Of a stretch of 64,000 nt of DNA, positions 32,174 through 43,580 are shown piece after piece. Positions within the stretch are counted from its first letter, which is position 1. Every line of letters begins with the position of its first letter. The translations under genes were made by a program, and so were the position numbers. This DNA is from Pyricularia pennisetigena. Taxonomy: Eukaryota > Ascomycota > Sordariomycetes > Magnaporthales > Pyriculariaceae. The notes below the pieces were generated by a model. The model was not told where the DNA came from. It ran no database searches and saw only the letters and a program-made list of their open reading frames with translations. The stretch covers positions 899,382 to 963,381 of the forward strand of contig NW_021940922.1 in NCBI RefSeq assembly GCF_004337985.1, written 5' to 3'.

Positions 32174-35110
32174 ATGCCTCAGATAGCTAAAATCGATAGA
32201 TCACCTAAATTAAACACCTTTCTTGCTCCCATTCAATTGCAAGACAAAGGTCGTGGTCTCAACGCCCAAGCTCTCTGTGACACCGGAGCAGATGTGTACT
32301 TATCCATCCGACCGAGCCTCGCGAAAAAGGTCGCCCAACGTTTAGAGCTACCTATCAAAAAGCTCCCCAAACCTTTGGACTTTGGAGATTTTAACAGGAA
32401 GGTCACCGCAAGAGCCACCGAATACCTTCGGCTCACTTTGCAAATCGACGGACGACAATTCCCACGGCAGAAATTCATCCTCCTTGAAACGGCCCACGAT
32501 GTGTTTATCGGACAAGAATGGTGGACGAAGCATCGAGTAGGCTTATTCCCAGCTACCCGCAGCTTCGTTTGGCCCAACGACCTGCCCGCCATGGCCCAAT
32601 ACTCACCCGCAATCGTTGTACAACGTTCGAATCCGCCTCTGGACCTTGAGGCCCAAGCTGACGCAGTCCGCCGGGACCGCAAGATGGAACAAGAAGACCG
32701 TCGCATCCAGGTCCACAAGATACTTCGAAGCCCTAAACGCCAACACGAAAACCAGGCTCAGATCGCAGAAATTAACGCCTTCCCGACTATCCCAAAGACC
32801 GTTTCTAACAAAGGCCTGCCAGCTAATATTTGTGCCCTCCTTAACGACCCTCGTCAAGATCGATGGAAACGATCCCCGTTACCCACGGAGCCTATACCGT
32901 TGGTACCAGTAAACGATACGCCTACGACCAGCCTGAATGCGGTATCAGCCCTGCAGTGGAACAAGACTCACGATGGACGTCCCATTCCATTCCCTGCAGA
33001 CGAAGACCCGGAGCACATCGCGCAAGTACGAGCCAAGTTACCCAAAGCACTTGCCCACCTTGAGGGTTTCTTTTCCAAAAAGGCGTCGACGATTCTCCCG
33101 CCTAGCCGACCCGGCTTCGACGTGGTTTTGGAACTCGAGAAACCTTTGGAGGGGAGGCCAGCCCGCTATTCGACCCCTTTCGCGATGATGGAGTTGGAAA
33201 AAGAAACCATCGACGAACTTCTGAGGATCGATTTCATTGAACGGACCATGGAGGAGACCGCAGCTTCAACTTTGTTCGTTCCTAAACCACAATCGAAGGA
33301 GCAACGTTTTTGTGTGGATTACCGATGGGTAAACAAATTCATCAAAGGACGACAAGTACTTGCCCCCGACGTGGCCGGGACGTTGAGCAGATGTGGAAAA
33401 GCCCGGAGGATGACCAAGATCGACATTATTCGAGCTTTTAACAGATTGCTAATGGATCCGAAGTCACGGTATTTAACGGCGTTCAAAACGCGACAAGGCA
33501 CATTTCAGTGGAAGGTCCTACCCTTTGGACTGAAGGTCGGACCCGCCTGGTTCCAAGCTTTTATCAACGCTCAGCTTAATGAACTGCTGGACGCTTTCGC
33601 GAGCGCCTACGCAGACGACGTGTTGATTTATACCGAGGATAAATCGGAGCAAGTCCATTTTGAGCAAACCGAGGAGGTTATTTACAGGCTGCACAAAGCC
33701 GGACTCCAAGGCGATATCAAAAAGTCAAGTTTCGGCGTTTTCGAAATCGAGTACCTGGGTTTACTTCTAGAGATCGGTAAAGGTATCCGCATCGACCCCA
33801 AAAAGGTCGAAGCCATCACCAGCTGGCAATGGGACGACGTCACCTCCGTTTCCGCAGTACGATCCTTCCTAGGCTTATGCAATTTCGTTCGGACGTTCTG
33901 CCATCACGCCAGCGAACAAGCAGAACCTCTGACCCGATTATTGAAAAAGGGAGTCCCGTTCGAAAGAGGCCCCGAGCAGAAATCTGCCTTTGAAGCGCTG
34001 AAACAGCTGGTGATCACCGCCCCCGTGATGAGTTTCTTCAAACCCGGTATGCCTGTCAGGATGGACACCGACGCCAGTGGCAGGGCCACCGCCGGTGTCG
34101 TGTGGCAGCAACAGGACGATGGCAGCTGGAAGCCAATCGGCTATTCGTCCAAAACCATGTCCCCTGCTGAACAAAACTATCCGATTCAGGACCAGGAGCT
34201 ATTAGCTGTGATTAATACGCTAAAGGACTTCGAACCAGCCCTGTTGGGTACCAAGTTCTGTGTTTTCACCGATCACCAGGCCCTAATTTATTGGTCGACC
34301 AAGAAACTTTTGTCCGCTCGCCAGATACGATGGGCTGACTACCTGGCCAACTTCGACATCACCTTTAAATACCGTCCCGGCAAGGATAATGTGGCAGCCG
34401 ATGCCCTTTCGCGCAAAACCATCGACAACCCTACGGTCAAGGCCCGAGCTGTGTTAGACCGCACCATTGCACTAATCCCTCCAGAAAAGATCGACTCCCG
34501 ACCCGGCGAACCTCTTCCAACCATTAGCAACTTGGAACCCTCCGCACCGCAAGGAGCTGACCTGGTGGCCCTTATCCTGGAAGAAAACCTGAAACAGAAC
34601 CTAGGTCACCACGACAATTTGTTAACGGTACCCGAGACTACCCAGGATGGCAAAATCTTCTTAAGAACGGCTCTCATCCGCGAAGCTCATGAGCCCAAGA
34701 TCTTCGGCCATGGAGGCCAGAATAAAACCCTCAGCCGCCTGAAAAAGGACTATTGGTGGCCCGACCGAAATCGAGACGTCAAACGCTACATTAAGAATTG
34801 TCGCGAATGTCAACGCAACAAGGTACGACATGATAAGACGCCTGGGCTGTTGCACCCACTGGAGATACCTAGACGGTGTTGGCAGCACGTAATGGTAGAC
34901 GGCAAAGATATGCCCAAGGATAAAGAAGGCTATAATTACGTCTGGGTCTTCATCTGCCGATTGACCAAACTTTTGGCCACCCTACCGGGAAAAAAGACGG
35001 ACACCGCGGAGACCTTGGCCATGCGGTATTATCAGACCTACCCTCAGAATCACGACTCGGCTCCACACCGAGCCAGGGATCGGACAAGGATCCACTACCT
35101 CCGGATTTAA
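32174..35110 (+). CDS. pol: Gypsy-A Pol, truncated in integrase
   Basis: Ty3/Gypsy polyprotein. The aspartic protease is at the N-terminus (C-D-T-G-A-D, residues 35-40). RT has R-F-C-V-D-Y-R-W-V-N near 375-385 and catalytic Y-A-D-D at 479-482. RNase H has M-D-T-D-A-S-G near 630 and T-D-H-Q-A-L near 698. The integrase zinc finger runs H-x3-H-like (H-E-P-K-I-F-G-H-G-G) to C-R-E-C near 840-885. The integrase core keeps only its first Asp (M-V-D-G-K-D-M). After Y-Y-Q-T-Y at 35034 the frame continues into the LTR repeat unit, adding about 25 foreign residues before a stop. The second Asp and Glu of the DDE triad and any chromodomain are gone, so this copy cannot integrate by itself. All other motifs look intact. 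Confidence 0.93.
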   Translation: MPQIAKIDRSPKLNTFLAPIQLQDKGRGLNAQALCDTGADVYLSIRPSLAKKVAQRLELPIKKLPKPLDFGDFNRKVTARATEYLRLTLQIDGRQFPRQKFILLETAHDVFIGQEWWTKHRVGLFPATRSFVWPNDLPAMAQYSPAIVVQRSNPPLDLEAQADAVRRDRKMEQEDRRIQVHKILRSPKRQHENQAQIAEINAFPTIPKTVSNKGLPANICALLNDPRQDRWKRSPLPTEPIPLVPVNDTPTTSLNAVSALQWNKTHDGRPIPFPADEDPEHIAQVRAKLPKALAHLEGFFSKKASTILPPSRPGFDVVLELEKPLEGRPARYSTPFAMMELEKETIDELLRIDFIERTMEETAASTLFVPKPQSKEQRFCVDYRWVNKFIKGRQVLAPDVAGTLSRCGKARRMTKIDIIRAFNRLLMDPKSRYLTAFKTRQGTFQWKVLPFGLKVGPAWFQAFINAQLNELLDAFASAYADDVLIYTEDKSEQVHFEQTEEVIYRLHKAGLQGDIKKSSFGVFEIEYLGLLLEIGKGIRIDPKKVEAITSWQWDDVTSVSAVRSFLGLCNFVRTFCHHASEQAEPLTRLLKKGVPFERGPEQKSAFEALKQLVITAPVMSFFKPGMPVRMDTDASGRATAGVVWQQQDDGSWKPIGYSSKTMSPAEQNYPIQDQELLAVINTLKDFEPALLGTKFCVFTDHQALIYWSTKKLLSARQIRWADYLANFDITFKYRPGKDNVAADALSRKTIDNPTVKARAVLDRTIALIPPEKIDSRPGEPLPTISNLEPSAPQGADLVALILEENLKQNLGHHDNLLTVPETTQDGKIFLRTALIREAHEPKIFGHGGQNKTLSRLKKDYWWPDRNRDVKRYIKNCRECQRNKVRHDKTPGLLHPLEIPRRCWQHVMVDGKDMPKDKEGYNYVWVFICRLTKLLATLPGKKTDTAETLAMRYYQTYPQNHDSAPHRARDRTRIHYLRI

Positions 35111-35337
35111 GCGCGTCTCTTGAGCGCGTTGTGAGGATCAGGCCCCTAGACCTACCCTCAGAATCACGACTCGGCTCCACACCGAGCCAGGGATCGGACA
35201 AGGATCCACTACCTCCGGATTTAAGCGCGTCTCTTGAGCGCGTCGTTGATTGTAATTTCTCTCTTCTCTTCAGTTTAGAATTTTCGTCGATAGCGCCTAA
35301 TATACTGAGGTTCTCCAATGTATGCCTGGCCGTGACA
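35034..35337 (+). repeat. Gypsy-A 3' LTR, lacking its first 18 bp
   Basis: Starts inside the first 114-bp unit at AGACCTACCC, joined directly to pol. One complete unit (35130-35243) and the 94-bp unique part follow, ending GTGACA, then GTTTT. Pol reads TATCAGACCTAC at the junction and the full LTR reads CCTAGACCTACC, so a microhomology around AGACCTAC is plausible. Confidence 0.9.
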
Positions 35338-35342
35338 GTTTT

Positions 35343-36479
35343 AGTGGCTATTAAAGGTTTTTACAGGGTTTTAAAAGCTACGTACGGGCGTTACCCCCTA
35401 AATTTTCACTTCGATGGGGGGTATAAAGTTAATACAAACCTTTAAAATTGGCTTACAAACAAAAATATGAATTTTAGCATTTCGAATCCTTATAACCACG
35501 GCCAAAACGGATTAACGGAACGGTCCGTTAGGGTTATTTTGGATAAGCTTCGGTTCACCATTCTAGCGGCGGGTTTACCATTATATTTATAATATTATTT
35601 ACTACCTGCCGTAGTTGATTTAATTAACCGTACAGCGGTATTTAATAGGGATTTAACACCTTACGAAGACTTTTATTCCGAATTCCAACCTGGATTACCG
35701 CATAAACCCAATTTAGGGCATTTTCAGGTTATTGGTACTGTATACCAGGCTATTATACCGCTGGAAAAAAGCCAAAAATCTAATAAATTGGTTCCCCGCA
35801 CCGAAACGGTAAAATTTCTAACCCATTTATCAAATTCTACAGCGTTGGTTAGCGCACCCGTTAGACAGGCCGTATACAAAACCTTTACCGTAAAAGTTAT
35901 AAAAGGTATAACCGCTGAAAATTTGGTTATTCCAGGGGAAACGCTACAAATTTTAAAGGGGGAAAATACAAATTTAAAGGGGGATTCTAATTCTAAACCT
36001 GAAAACGAAATTAATAGCGTTCCAACGGATAATTATCCCCTAAAAAAACCCTGAAAATACAGGGTATTTACCACCGGTTACAGGGCAATTACCACCCGTT
36101 ACAAAGCATTTAAACCCTGAAAATACAGTGCCCGCCAGGCCTGTACAGCCTATCGTTCGCCCCCCAGAGCCAATAACGGTAGCGGTACCTAACCCAGTAC
36201 CTAAAACAACGGAAGTTCCGGTGTTTTCAGCACCTAAAATACAGAATATGGGGTTAAATTCGCAATTCGAAAACCCGAATCTAATGGATATAAATTACGT
36301 GCATTATTTTTGTTTTTAAACCAAAAAGAAAATAAAGAAAAAGCCCATTAAAGATGGTGAACCAAATAGTTACCAACAGGCTTTAAATAGCTCTGAAAGT
36401 GCTAAATAGTTAGCTGCTTTAACGTTTGAATTTGACCAAATCGTTACTGCCAAAACCTTCCGTTTTGTCCCTAAAATTA
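35343..36479 (+). pseudogene. Copia-2 integrase, downstream half, and linker to RT
   Basis: Continues the integrase cut at 30136: F-H-F-D-G-G-Y-K-V-N (second Asp), then, after a stop, N-G-L-T-E-R-S-V-R (catalytic Glu, about 35510-35530). Open linker pieces are 35788-36054 and 36128-36319, proline-rich (P-A-R-P-V-Q-P-I-V-R-P-P-E-P). Shifts and stops separate them. Confidence 0.75.
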
Positions 36480-37165
36480 AAATACCTACAGGCCGTAAAT
36501 TCGTTTCTCCCCGGCCGGTATTTAAATTAAAAAATAATGAAAATAATAAACCTATAAAATACAAAGCTAGGCTTGTTATTGGGGGTTTTCTACAGGTCGA
36601 AGGCCTAAATTATATCGAAACTTTTGTTAGCACTAATATACCACCTACCTGGCGTATAATATTAGCTATAGCTAATGCACAAAATTGGGAAATAGAACAA
36701 ATCGATTTTATCGGTGCGTTTTTAAATAGTGACCTTACCGACGTAGATATATATTTGCAAATTCCAGACGGTTTTAACAAATGGGCAAAAAATTGTAACC
36801 CTACCACCGCTAAGATTTTAGTGGAAATGGGTTATAACCCGAAAGAATTGCAGGTTATACAGTTGGAAAAGGCGCTATATGGTTTGAAACAGGGTCCAAG
36901 AAAATGGCAAAATAAACTTAAAAACCTACTTTTTAAAAAGGGTTGTAAGCCATTAATTTCTAATCCCGCTGTCTCTTATAACGTTAAATCCAAACATTTT
37001 ATCGTTACCTTTGTAAACGATTGCCTGCTAATAGGTCCTAAATTGCAATATATTCAGGATTTAAAAGCCCATTTTAATAACATATACGCGTTGGAAAACA
37101 GGGGCCTTGCAACCTATTGTTTAGGCGTTCAAATTATAAAGGATAGGCCCAAACACCTATTTTAA
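36480..37165 (+). pseudogene. Copia-2 reverse transcriptase
   Basis: Copia-type RT (RVT_2). The open 136-codon piece 36755-37165 contains Q-L-E-K-A-L-Y-G-L-K-Q-G-P-R and F-V-N-D-C-L-L-I at the YVDD site (AAC at 37016-37018). The catalytic Asp-to-Asn change is shared with Copia-1. About 310 bp here (roughly 36800-37110) are identical to Copia-1 (5530-5845), although neighbouring parts of the two elements differ at several percent. Confidence 0.82.
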
Positions 37166-37327
37166 CTCCATTGAAATTAATATATAAAGGAAGTATTAGC
37201 AACGTTCGGATTAATTGATTGTAAACCTATATCTGTTCCCTTACAACCGGGTGTGCTAAAATATAATGGGGGTAAGCCCGTAAATGCGCTGGAAGTTAAA
37301 TTATTATAGCGTATTATCGGTACCCTT

Positions 37328-38017
37328 ATGTATTTAATGCTATTAACGCGCCCGGATATCGGTTTTGCGGTTCAGTGGTTTTCACGTTTTCTAATAGAAA
37401 CCACTACAATCCATTTAACGGCAGCTAAAAACCTATTACGTTATTTAGCGGGTACTAAATCCTTATTTATTTGTTACGGAAATAGAGTATTTAAAGCCGA
37501 ATTACCACCCAATTTATTAATAGGGGGTTTTAAAGGCCTAAAATTACTGGGTTTTAGTAATAGCGATTTTGCCGGGGCTAGGGAAGATTCAAAATCCATT
37601 TACGGATATTTGTATACCCTATCTGGGGGCCTTATAACGTGGAAGTGCAAAAAGGCTAATATTATAGCTTTAAGCACTCCAGAAGCCGAAACCGATGCCT
37701 TAGCGGAAGCCCTGCGTGAAGTACAGTGGTTTAAAAGCTTATTTATAGAAATTGGACTACCTTTAAAAGGCTTTATTGCAATATTTGGAGATAACACAAG
37801 CTTTATAACTAACGCATATAACCCTACGCACCACCAACGTATTAAAAATACGTTATTAAAATTTCATTACGTACGGGAATTAGTTACAAAAGGATTAGTG
37901 ACCTTAAAATACCTGGAATCCAAACAAATACCCGCTGATGGCCTAACAAAACCCCTAACGCTTCCAGTTTATAAGGTCTTTTTAAAGTTTATAGGGTTTA
38001 AACCCCTAAAAGCTTAG
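37328..38017 (+). pseudogene. Copia-2 RNase H, 229-codon open segment
   Basis: Ty1/copia RNase HI: L-L-T-R-P-D-I-G-F-A-V at the start, G-F-S-N-S-D-F-A-G near residue 78 (usually Y-S-D-A-D-W-A-G, so one Asp is Asn), L-S-T-P-E-A-E-T near 114, G-D-N-T-S near 157, F-H-Y-V-R-E near 178 and L-T-K-P-L near 207. The domain is intact in reading frame to its natural end, but it is cut off from RT by stops upstream (near 37190-37320). Confidence 0.8.
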
Positions 38018-38566
38018 TTTTTACTTACTGAATTTTTAGGGCATTATTTAATTAGTTCGTCAGCCAATTACCCATTACATTTCCTTTATTTGCCAATATT
38101 GGATTTTTGTTAGCCCAATACCGGCCGTATTACCCAAATTTACCCTGTGTAAGTTGATTAATAAGCAATTTATACCGACCTTATACCAAAAGTTGAATTA
38201 AAAGTGAAAAAGCTCGTGTTTTGGGCGATTTACACATTCGAAATACCCTATATAATATGCCGAACTTGGACTGTTACCAACGAATAGCCAGTTTAGCTAT
38301 CTGGTTTAGTAGTTAATTCCGTGGGTCAATATTATGCAAGTCGGGGGTTCGAATCCGGGGGTTATTACAATTCTGGGGGTTTTTTCCAATTCGGGGGTTC
38401 GTCCATTTCGGGGGTTACAGGTCGGTACAGAGGGCTTAGTCATCCAGGGGGCTCATATCGGCAGTTCAAGTCGGGTTGGGACACAAGGGGGATCTCTTTT
38501 TTGGGGGTTTTATTTTTATGTACTTTTTTTTCTGACTTTATGTCAGTAGTAGCAAAAGAGAGGGGG
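38018..38566 (+). other. Copia-2 3' untranslated region and polypurine tract
   Basis: Non-coding, matching 4076-4624 of Copia-1 inverted. Near 38360 it contains gggggttcgaatccgggg and near 38460 gcagttcaagtcgggttggg, both resembling tRNA T-arms. It ends with the purine tract AAAAGAGAGGGGG (38554-38566). Confidence 0.65.
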
Positions 38567-39123
38567 TGTTAATTATATGCGTTATTTAGCATGTAATAGG
38601 TCCACTTTTATTTATATATAAGCCACAATAGATAGTGCCGAAGTGGGGTTATTGGGGCTGTCGGATTTTCTGTTATATTTTGTGTGTTGCAGGAGTTGCG
38701 ATTTAAAGTTAGCGAGTGGGGTTTCACCCTGTACCAGGTCTAATACCCACCCTGCACTTACGAATCAGCTACCCTGCACCGGGTTGAAATTTTCACCAAA
38801 TCAGCAAATTAGTGCGAACCCAGAAATGGTTTATATGGAAATGAGGGTGTTTTTTCAACAACGCATACAAAATAATTTTTCAGAAAATCGTGTGCGGCAC
38901 CGGAACCCTTTGCGGGGTGCGGACCCCCACTTCGATGTCGGAGAGTATGTAAGGGAGACAAAGCAAAGTCTCCCCCACCAATGAATTAAATCTATTAATC
39001 CCAAGTTTAGTGAATAATTTAGTGCATTTAAACCCTGTAATTACAGGCTTTTACAACGCAACTAGCACCACGCCGCACCTAGGCTAATGCCTAAACCCCT
39101 GTTAGCAACCCATATTGTTAACA
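38567..39123 (+). repeat. Copia-2 3' LTR
   Basis: 557 bp, TGTTAATTATATGCG...CATATTGTTAACA. It directly abuts the body of Copia-3 at a point matching about 6163 of Copia-1, with no target duplication. Confidence 0.9.
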
Positions 39124-40600
39124 AATTTTAGGGACAAAACGGAAGGTTTTTGCAACAATAATCTGGTCGAATTCAAACGTTGGAACAGTTAACCATTTAG
39201 CATTTTCAGGGTTATTTAAAACCTGTTGGTAGCTATTTCGTTCACCGTCTTCAATGGGCCTTTTCTTTATTTTCTTTTTAGCTGAAAAACAATAATAATG
39301 CACGTAATCTATATTTATTATATTTGGGTTTTCGAACTGCGAATTCAATTCCATACTTTATATTTTAAGTGCTAAAAACACCGGAACTTCCGTTGTTTTA
39401 AATACTGGATTAGGTACCGTTACCGTTATAAGTTTTGGGGGGCGAATAATAGGTTAAACAAACCTGGCGGGCATTGTACTTTCCGCGTTTAGATACCCTG
39501 TAACGGGTGGTAATTGCCCTCTAACAGGTGGTGAATACCCTATATTATTAAGGCTTTTTAAGGGATAATTATCCGCTAAAAGCTGTTAATTTCGTTTTCA
39601 AATTTAGAATTAAAATCCCTCTTCAAATCTGTATCTTCCCCCTTTAAAATTTGTAGCGTTTCCCTTGGAATAACCAAATTTTCAGCGGTTATACACTTTA
39701 TTATTTTTACGGTCGAGATTTTGTATACGGCCCGTTTAGCGGGTTGCGTTAACCAACGCTGTAGAATTTAATAAATGGGTTGAAAATCTCACCGTTTCGG
39801 TGCGGGGAACCAATTTATTGAATTTTTGGCGTTTTTCCAACGGTATAATAGCCTAATATACAGTACCAATAACCCAAAAATGTCCCAAACTGGGTTTGTG
39901 CGGTAGTCCAGGTTGGAATTCGGAATAAAATTCCTCGCAAGGTGCTAAATCCCTATTAGTTACCGCTGTACGGTTAACTAAATCAACCACTGTAGGTAGT
40001 AAATAATACTATAAATATAATGGTAAACCCGCCGCTATAATGGTAAACCGAAACCTATCCAAAATAGGCCTAACGGACCGTTCCGTTAATCCGTTTTGGC
40101 TGTGGTTATAGGGGTTTAAAATGCTAAAATTAACACCTTTGCTTTCAAACCGATTTTGAAAATCTATATTAACCTTATACCCACCATCGAAGTGAAAATT
40201 TAGGGGGTAGCGCCCGTACGTAGCTTTTAAAACTTTAAAAAGCCTTCCATAACCACTAAAACCGTAGGTCCGGTTTTATTTCGTAATGGGATCGACCACC
40301 AAAAACGTAATTTTCGGTCCATTAATAACTAAAATACGGGCTTTTCATTGTGAAGATTAAGCTTAAAGGTCATTATATCACCCTTTATAAAATCGAAAAT
40401 ATTAAAAGGTGTAAGGAATGCGACTTTATTTGTACGGCTAACAGAAATGGCTTTAACGCAAATAGTTTAGGTAATTGCCTTAATGTTGTCGGAATTAGGT
40501 AGATGTTTTGTAATTTTAGCGGTTTTTTGTAGCAATAAAAACCCTATATGCCCCAAACGCCTGTGTTATAACAGGGTTTTTTAGGCCTGGATTTCGTTAT
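39124..40600 (-). pseudogene. Copia-3 integrase and linker, decayed
   Basis: Matches 6163-7640 of Copia-1. The open piece 39118-39354 has the M-E-L-N-S-Q-F-E-N-P linker segment. Integrase motifs can be traced only with stops and shifts. Confidence 0.7.
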
Positions 40601-42810
40601 ACTTACCTATAATTCCATTTCCTTAAAGGGTTAACCAACCGTCCGTAGTTCGTTTTAACCTTAAAAGGAGGTAATTCACAGGGGCCTGCTTTAAATCCGA
40701 TAATAAAGGAGGTTTTAACAACGGATTTCTTGTATGGGAAACCCCCTTTTTTCGGAAATAGTCCCTTCTGTATTAAACTGCATAAATGGGTCACCTAACG
40801 GTATACCGGGCCTACTGGGCCCAATTTCACGTGGATTTTCAGGGTTTTTACCGCTAAGGTTCTGCGTTAAAGGTAAATTTACGGCTATTTCCGTATTTTG
40901 TTCGGGATTTAGCTTTTCCGCTACCGTATTTTCTTCCGGTTCCGAATCGGTGCAAATTCTATAATCCCCTTCAGGGTCTACATTACTAATTTTACTTCCA
41001 ACGGGGTTGCGTAACCCTTATAACTCCTTTTAAGGCCATGCTAAAAACGGTGCTATGTTCATCTATTACACATGCGTAATTCGAAATAACGTTATTTCGA
41101 ACAAGGATATCGCACCTTTTAACCTTTAAACAAAGCGAATATTTAGCGGTATTTCATCGTCCCCACGCCTTGCGATCCTTATCGTACAGGGTATCTTTTA
41201 ATAATACGCCCCCTGTATTATAATGTATAAGGTTATTAACGATATTTATTCCAAACGAGGGGATGTATAGAACGTTATTCAACGTAACCTTTCTAAATTC
41301 CTTAGTTTTTTGGCCGTAACAGACTTGTAATTTCACAGTTCCGGTGCCTACAGGCCTATCAGGGCCACATCCTGTACCGATTTCGACTGTAAAACCGGGG
41401 GTATAATCGGTAAAAAATTGCTTATTTGCAAAGATATGGTACGTATTACCTGTATCTTACAGGATAGGGTAACCTAGCTTCCAAAGTATAGGGTCCCTTT
41501 TACGCCGCGTCCAGGTTTCGTTATAGCTTTAAAATTAGCTGCTAAAACCTGTGGTTTTTAGCGTTTTACCGGTATCGGTTTCCAAATCCGAGTCCGAACG
41601 TAATTCTATAATTCCGCTAATAGCGGAATTAACCTCCTATTCCAGGGCGTTTTACGCTGCGCATTTATTAATGTCAATTGGAATCGAGCCCGTAAATAAT
41701 TCGAAATCCATAAAAATTATGGACGTTCCAGCGGTTAATTTGTTGGAGGAGGATTTAGTATTTTTTGCAAAAGCAGAATCCGAATTTGAGTTTTTACTTT
41801 TTTTCGTAATTTGAAGGTGGTTTCCTGCCCATTATTTTCCTTTTTAGCGCCTTTTTTAGCGTTTTTTTTACCCAATTTTTTGCCATCAAATCTATAATTA
41901 GCTGTTTTAGCCGTTGTAAAACCTGAAATCGAATTTTCGGATATAAGGTCCGCCATAAAGTACTGCAAATTTAATCTTTGCGAATTTTAGCTTATAGCCT
42001 GCAAAGCCCGTTGGTTACTGCGTTGGCGTTCGGTCCAAATAGGGAATATCCCCTCCAGGGCCCGAAAATATTGATTTCGTACATTTACGGGGTTAATTTG
42101 CACGTTGGTATTCGTTAATTTAGCTACCAGTCAATTAAAACGGCTGTTAAATTCAGGTATCAATTCTTTAAATTTCGAAAAATTTAAAGCGTGGAATTCC
42201 CGATATAGCGAATCTCGACTAATTTCGGGTGCAACGGAATAATTATTTTCGAGGGTTTTAAAAACCGTTACGGGGCTGGAATACCATACAATGGATTTTA
42301 AAGGTTTTTTGGTTAGGCTGTTTTTTATAAGCAATAATAAGATTAATTGCTCGTGTTCCGGTAGGGTATAACCAATTTTAGGGTTGGAAATAAATTCCGC
42401 TGCTTTTATAACCCTAAATTGCATTATTTACGCCTGTTGCCACAAATCGTAATTGCTAACCCCTATTAATTAACAATTTTCGGGGAAGGAAAATACCCCA
42501 TTCGATAGTTTTTTTTACCTATTCCGTCATTCAAAGTTAGGTTACCAGGTGGATCACGGGGTGCGGCAGCGGTAATTGGTTTTGCATCCAAATTAGCATT
42601 TAAATTAGTGGAATTACCGCTTTCAAAAGTTAATAGGGCAATTAAATGTTAAATTGTCCTCTGAAATTAATCCATTTGCGTAATTAACGCTTTTAATTGC
42701 AGGTTTTGGGCCTATAATTTAGCGGTTCAAAACTTCGTCTGGGGTGGGTTTAGGCCCCCTATTTGTTGGAATTTGGCCTGGAAGGCCCGACATAGGGCTG
42801 TTTTCCATTA
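40601..42810 (-). pseudogene. Copia-3 gag and protease region, decayed
   Basis: Open pieces 42131-42424 (capsid-like, 97 codons), 41735-41968 and 41154-41336 (V-L-Y-I-P-S-F-G-I-N-I-V, pre-integrase/protease block) match the corresponding parts of Copia-1 and Copia-2. The gag start corresponds to about 42810. Confidence 0.7.
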
Positions 42811-43087
42811 TAAGGTAACCTGAATTATAGTTGCAATTCGCTAACTTATAGTTATAATCAACTAACCTAATCTCCCAAGGGTAAATACCTTATTTAATTT
42901 AGGATTTGCTATACCGTTTGCTTTGTAACGGGTATAAGCCTGTAATTCCCAATTATAGGGTTTGTTGCTGTTTTCAATGGTTAAAATCCAACAAAATACA
43001 GGGTTAGAATCCCTGAAATCCGCAATTAATAGGTGCCCTGTTATTTGTTCCAATCCAGGTGCACGTAACGAATTTAATTCGTTAAAT

Positions 43088-43125
43088 GGGTGCAGGGTAA
43101 ACTGCAGGGTATCCTGCAGGGTAAC
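43088..43125 (-). repeat. Leader minisatellite of Copia-3
   Basis: Three units of the TGCAGGGTA-type repeat, the shortest of the three arrays in the window. Confidence 0.7.
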
Positions 43126-43580
43126 GAACCACTAACGTAATTCCGTTAATGAGTTTTTGGGCTATTGTAAACCCTATTAAACGTACTAGGATTTAGTGGG
43201 CTATTAGCGAACGAATACAGGGGTTTTTGGCCCTGATTCGCTAGCGTGAACCCTACTAAAAATTTGAGCCAATTACAGTGGCGTGCACGATCCACAAAAA
43301 CCACACCAACAGTTTTGGATTTGCAATGCAAGCGATCGCTGCAGTACCTGAAAAGGCCTGAGTCGAACGCTAATTTTTAGCGATCCCCACTGTAAATATA
43401 GGGGGTCAGGTGCTAAATTAGCTCCTAAAACCAACAATTTCGCACAAAAACATCGATATTTTCGTCAATATACGTGCTGTAAAAATGCGACAATAACTAA
43501 AATAAAGCCTAAACTTCAGGCTTTCAATAATGCAAAATGCACTTTTATACATAAACTAAAACCTCTCCGGCCTTATAACT

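Larger units (their letters stand above)
30137..35337 (+). mobile_element. Young Gypsy element (Gypsy-A), internally deleted
   Basis: 5,201 bp flanked by GTTTT on both sides. It has a 5' LTR 30137-30458 (TGTGAGG...GTGACA), a self-complementary primer site, gag (30597-32144) and pol (32174-35110). pol runs straight into the 3' LTR, which is complete only from 35034 to 35337. The 3' end of pol, the polypurine tract and the first 18 bp of the 3' LTR are missing. Frames have no RIP-type stops, codon use is GC-balanced, and the two LTRs differ visibly at one site (near 30426 against 35305). It is therefore much younger than the Copia it sits in. Confidence 0.95.
22933..39123 (+). mobile_element. 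Copia-2 retrotransposon with two nested Gypsy-A insertions
   Basis: The 5' LTR is 22933-26779, interrupted by a solo LTR. The internal region runs 26780-38566, interrupted at 30137-35337 by a Gypsy element. The 3' LTR is 38567-39123. Removing the insertions leaves about 7.7 kb, the size of Copia-1. Gag, protease, integrase, RT and RNase H occur in Ty1/copia order on the plus strand, with fewer breaks than Copia-1 but still stops and shifts. Flanks (GCGTT left, AATTT right) do not match, and the right flank is another Copia copy, so one edge is rearranged. Confidence 0.9.

Noticed and set aside
30775..32912. Antisense and alternative-frame ORFs within Gypsy-A gag and pol.
   Set aside because: They overlap clearly recognised Gag and Pol domains and have no features of their own.
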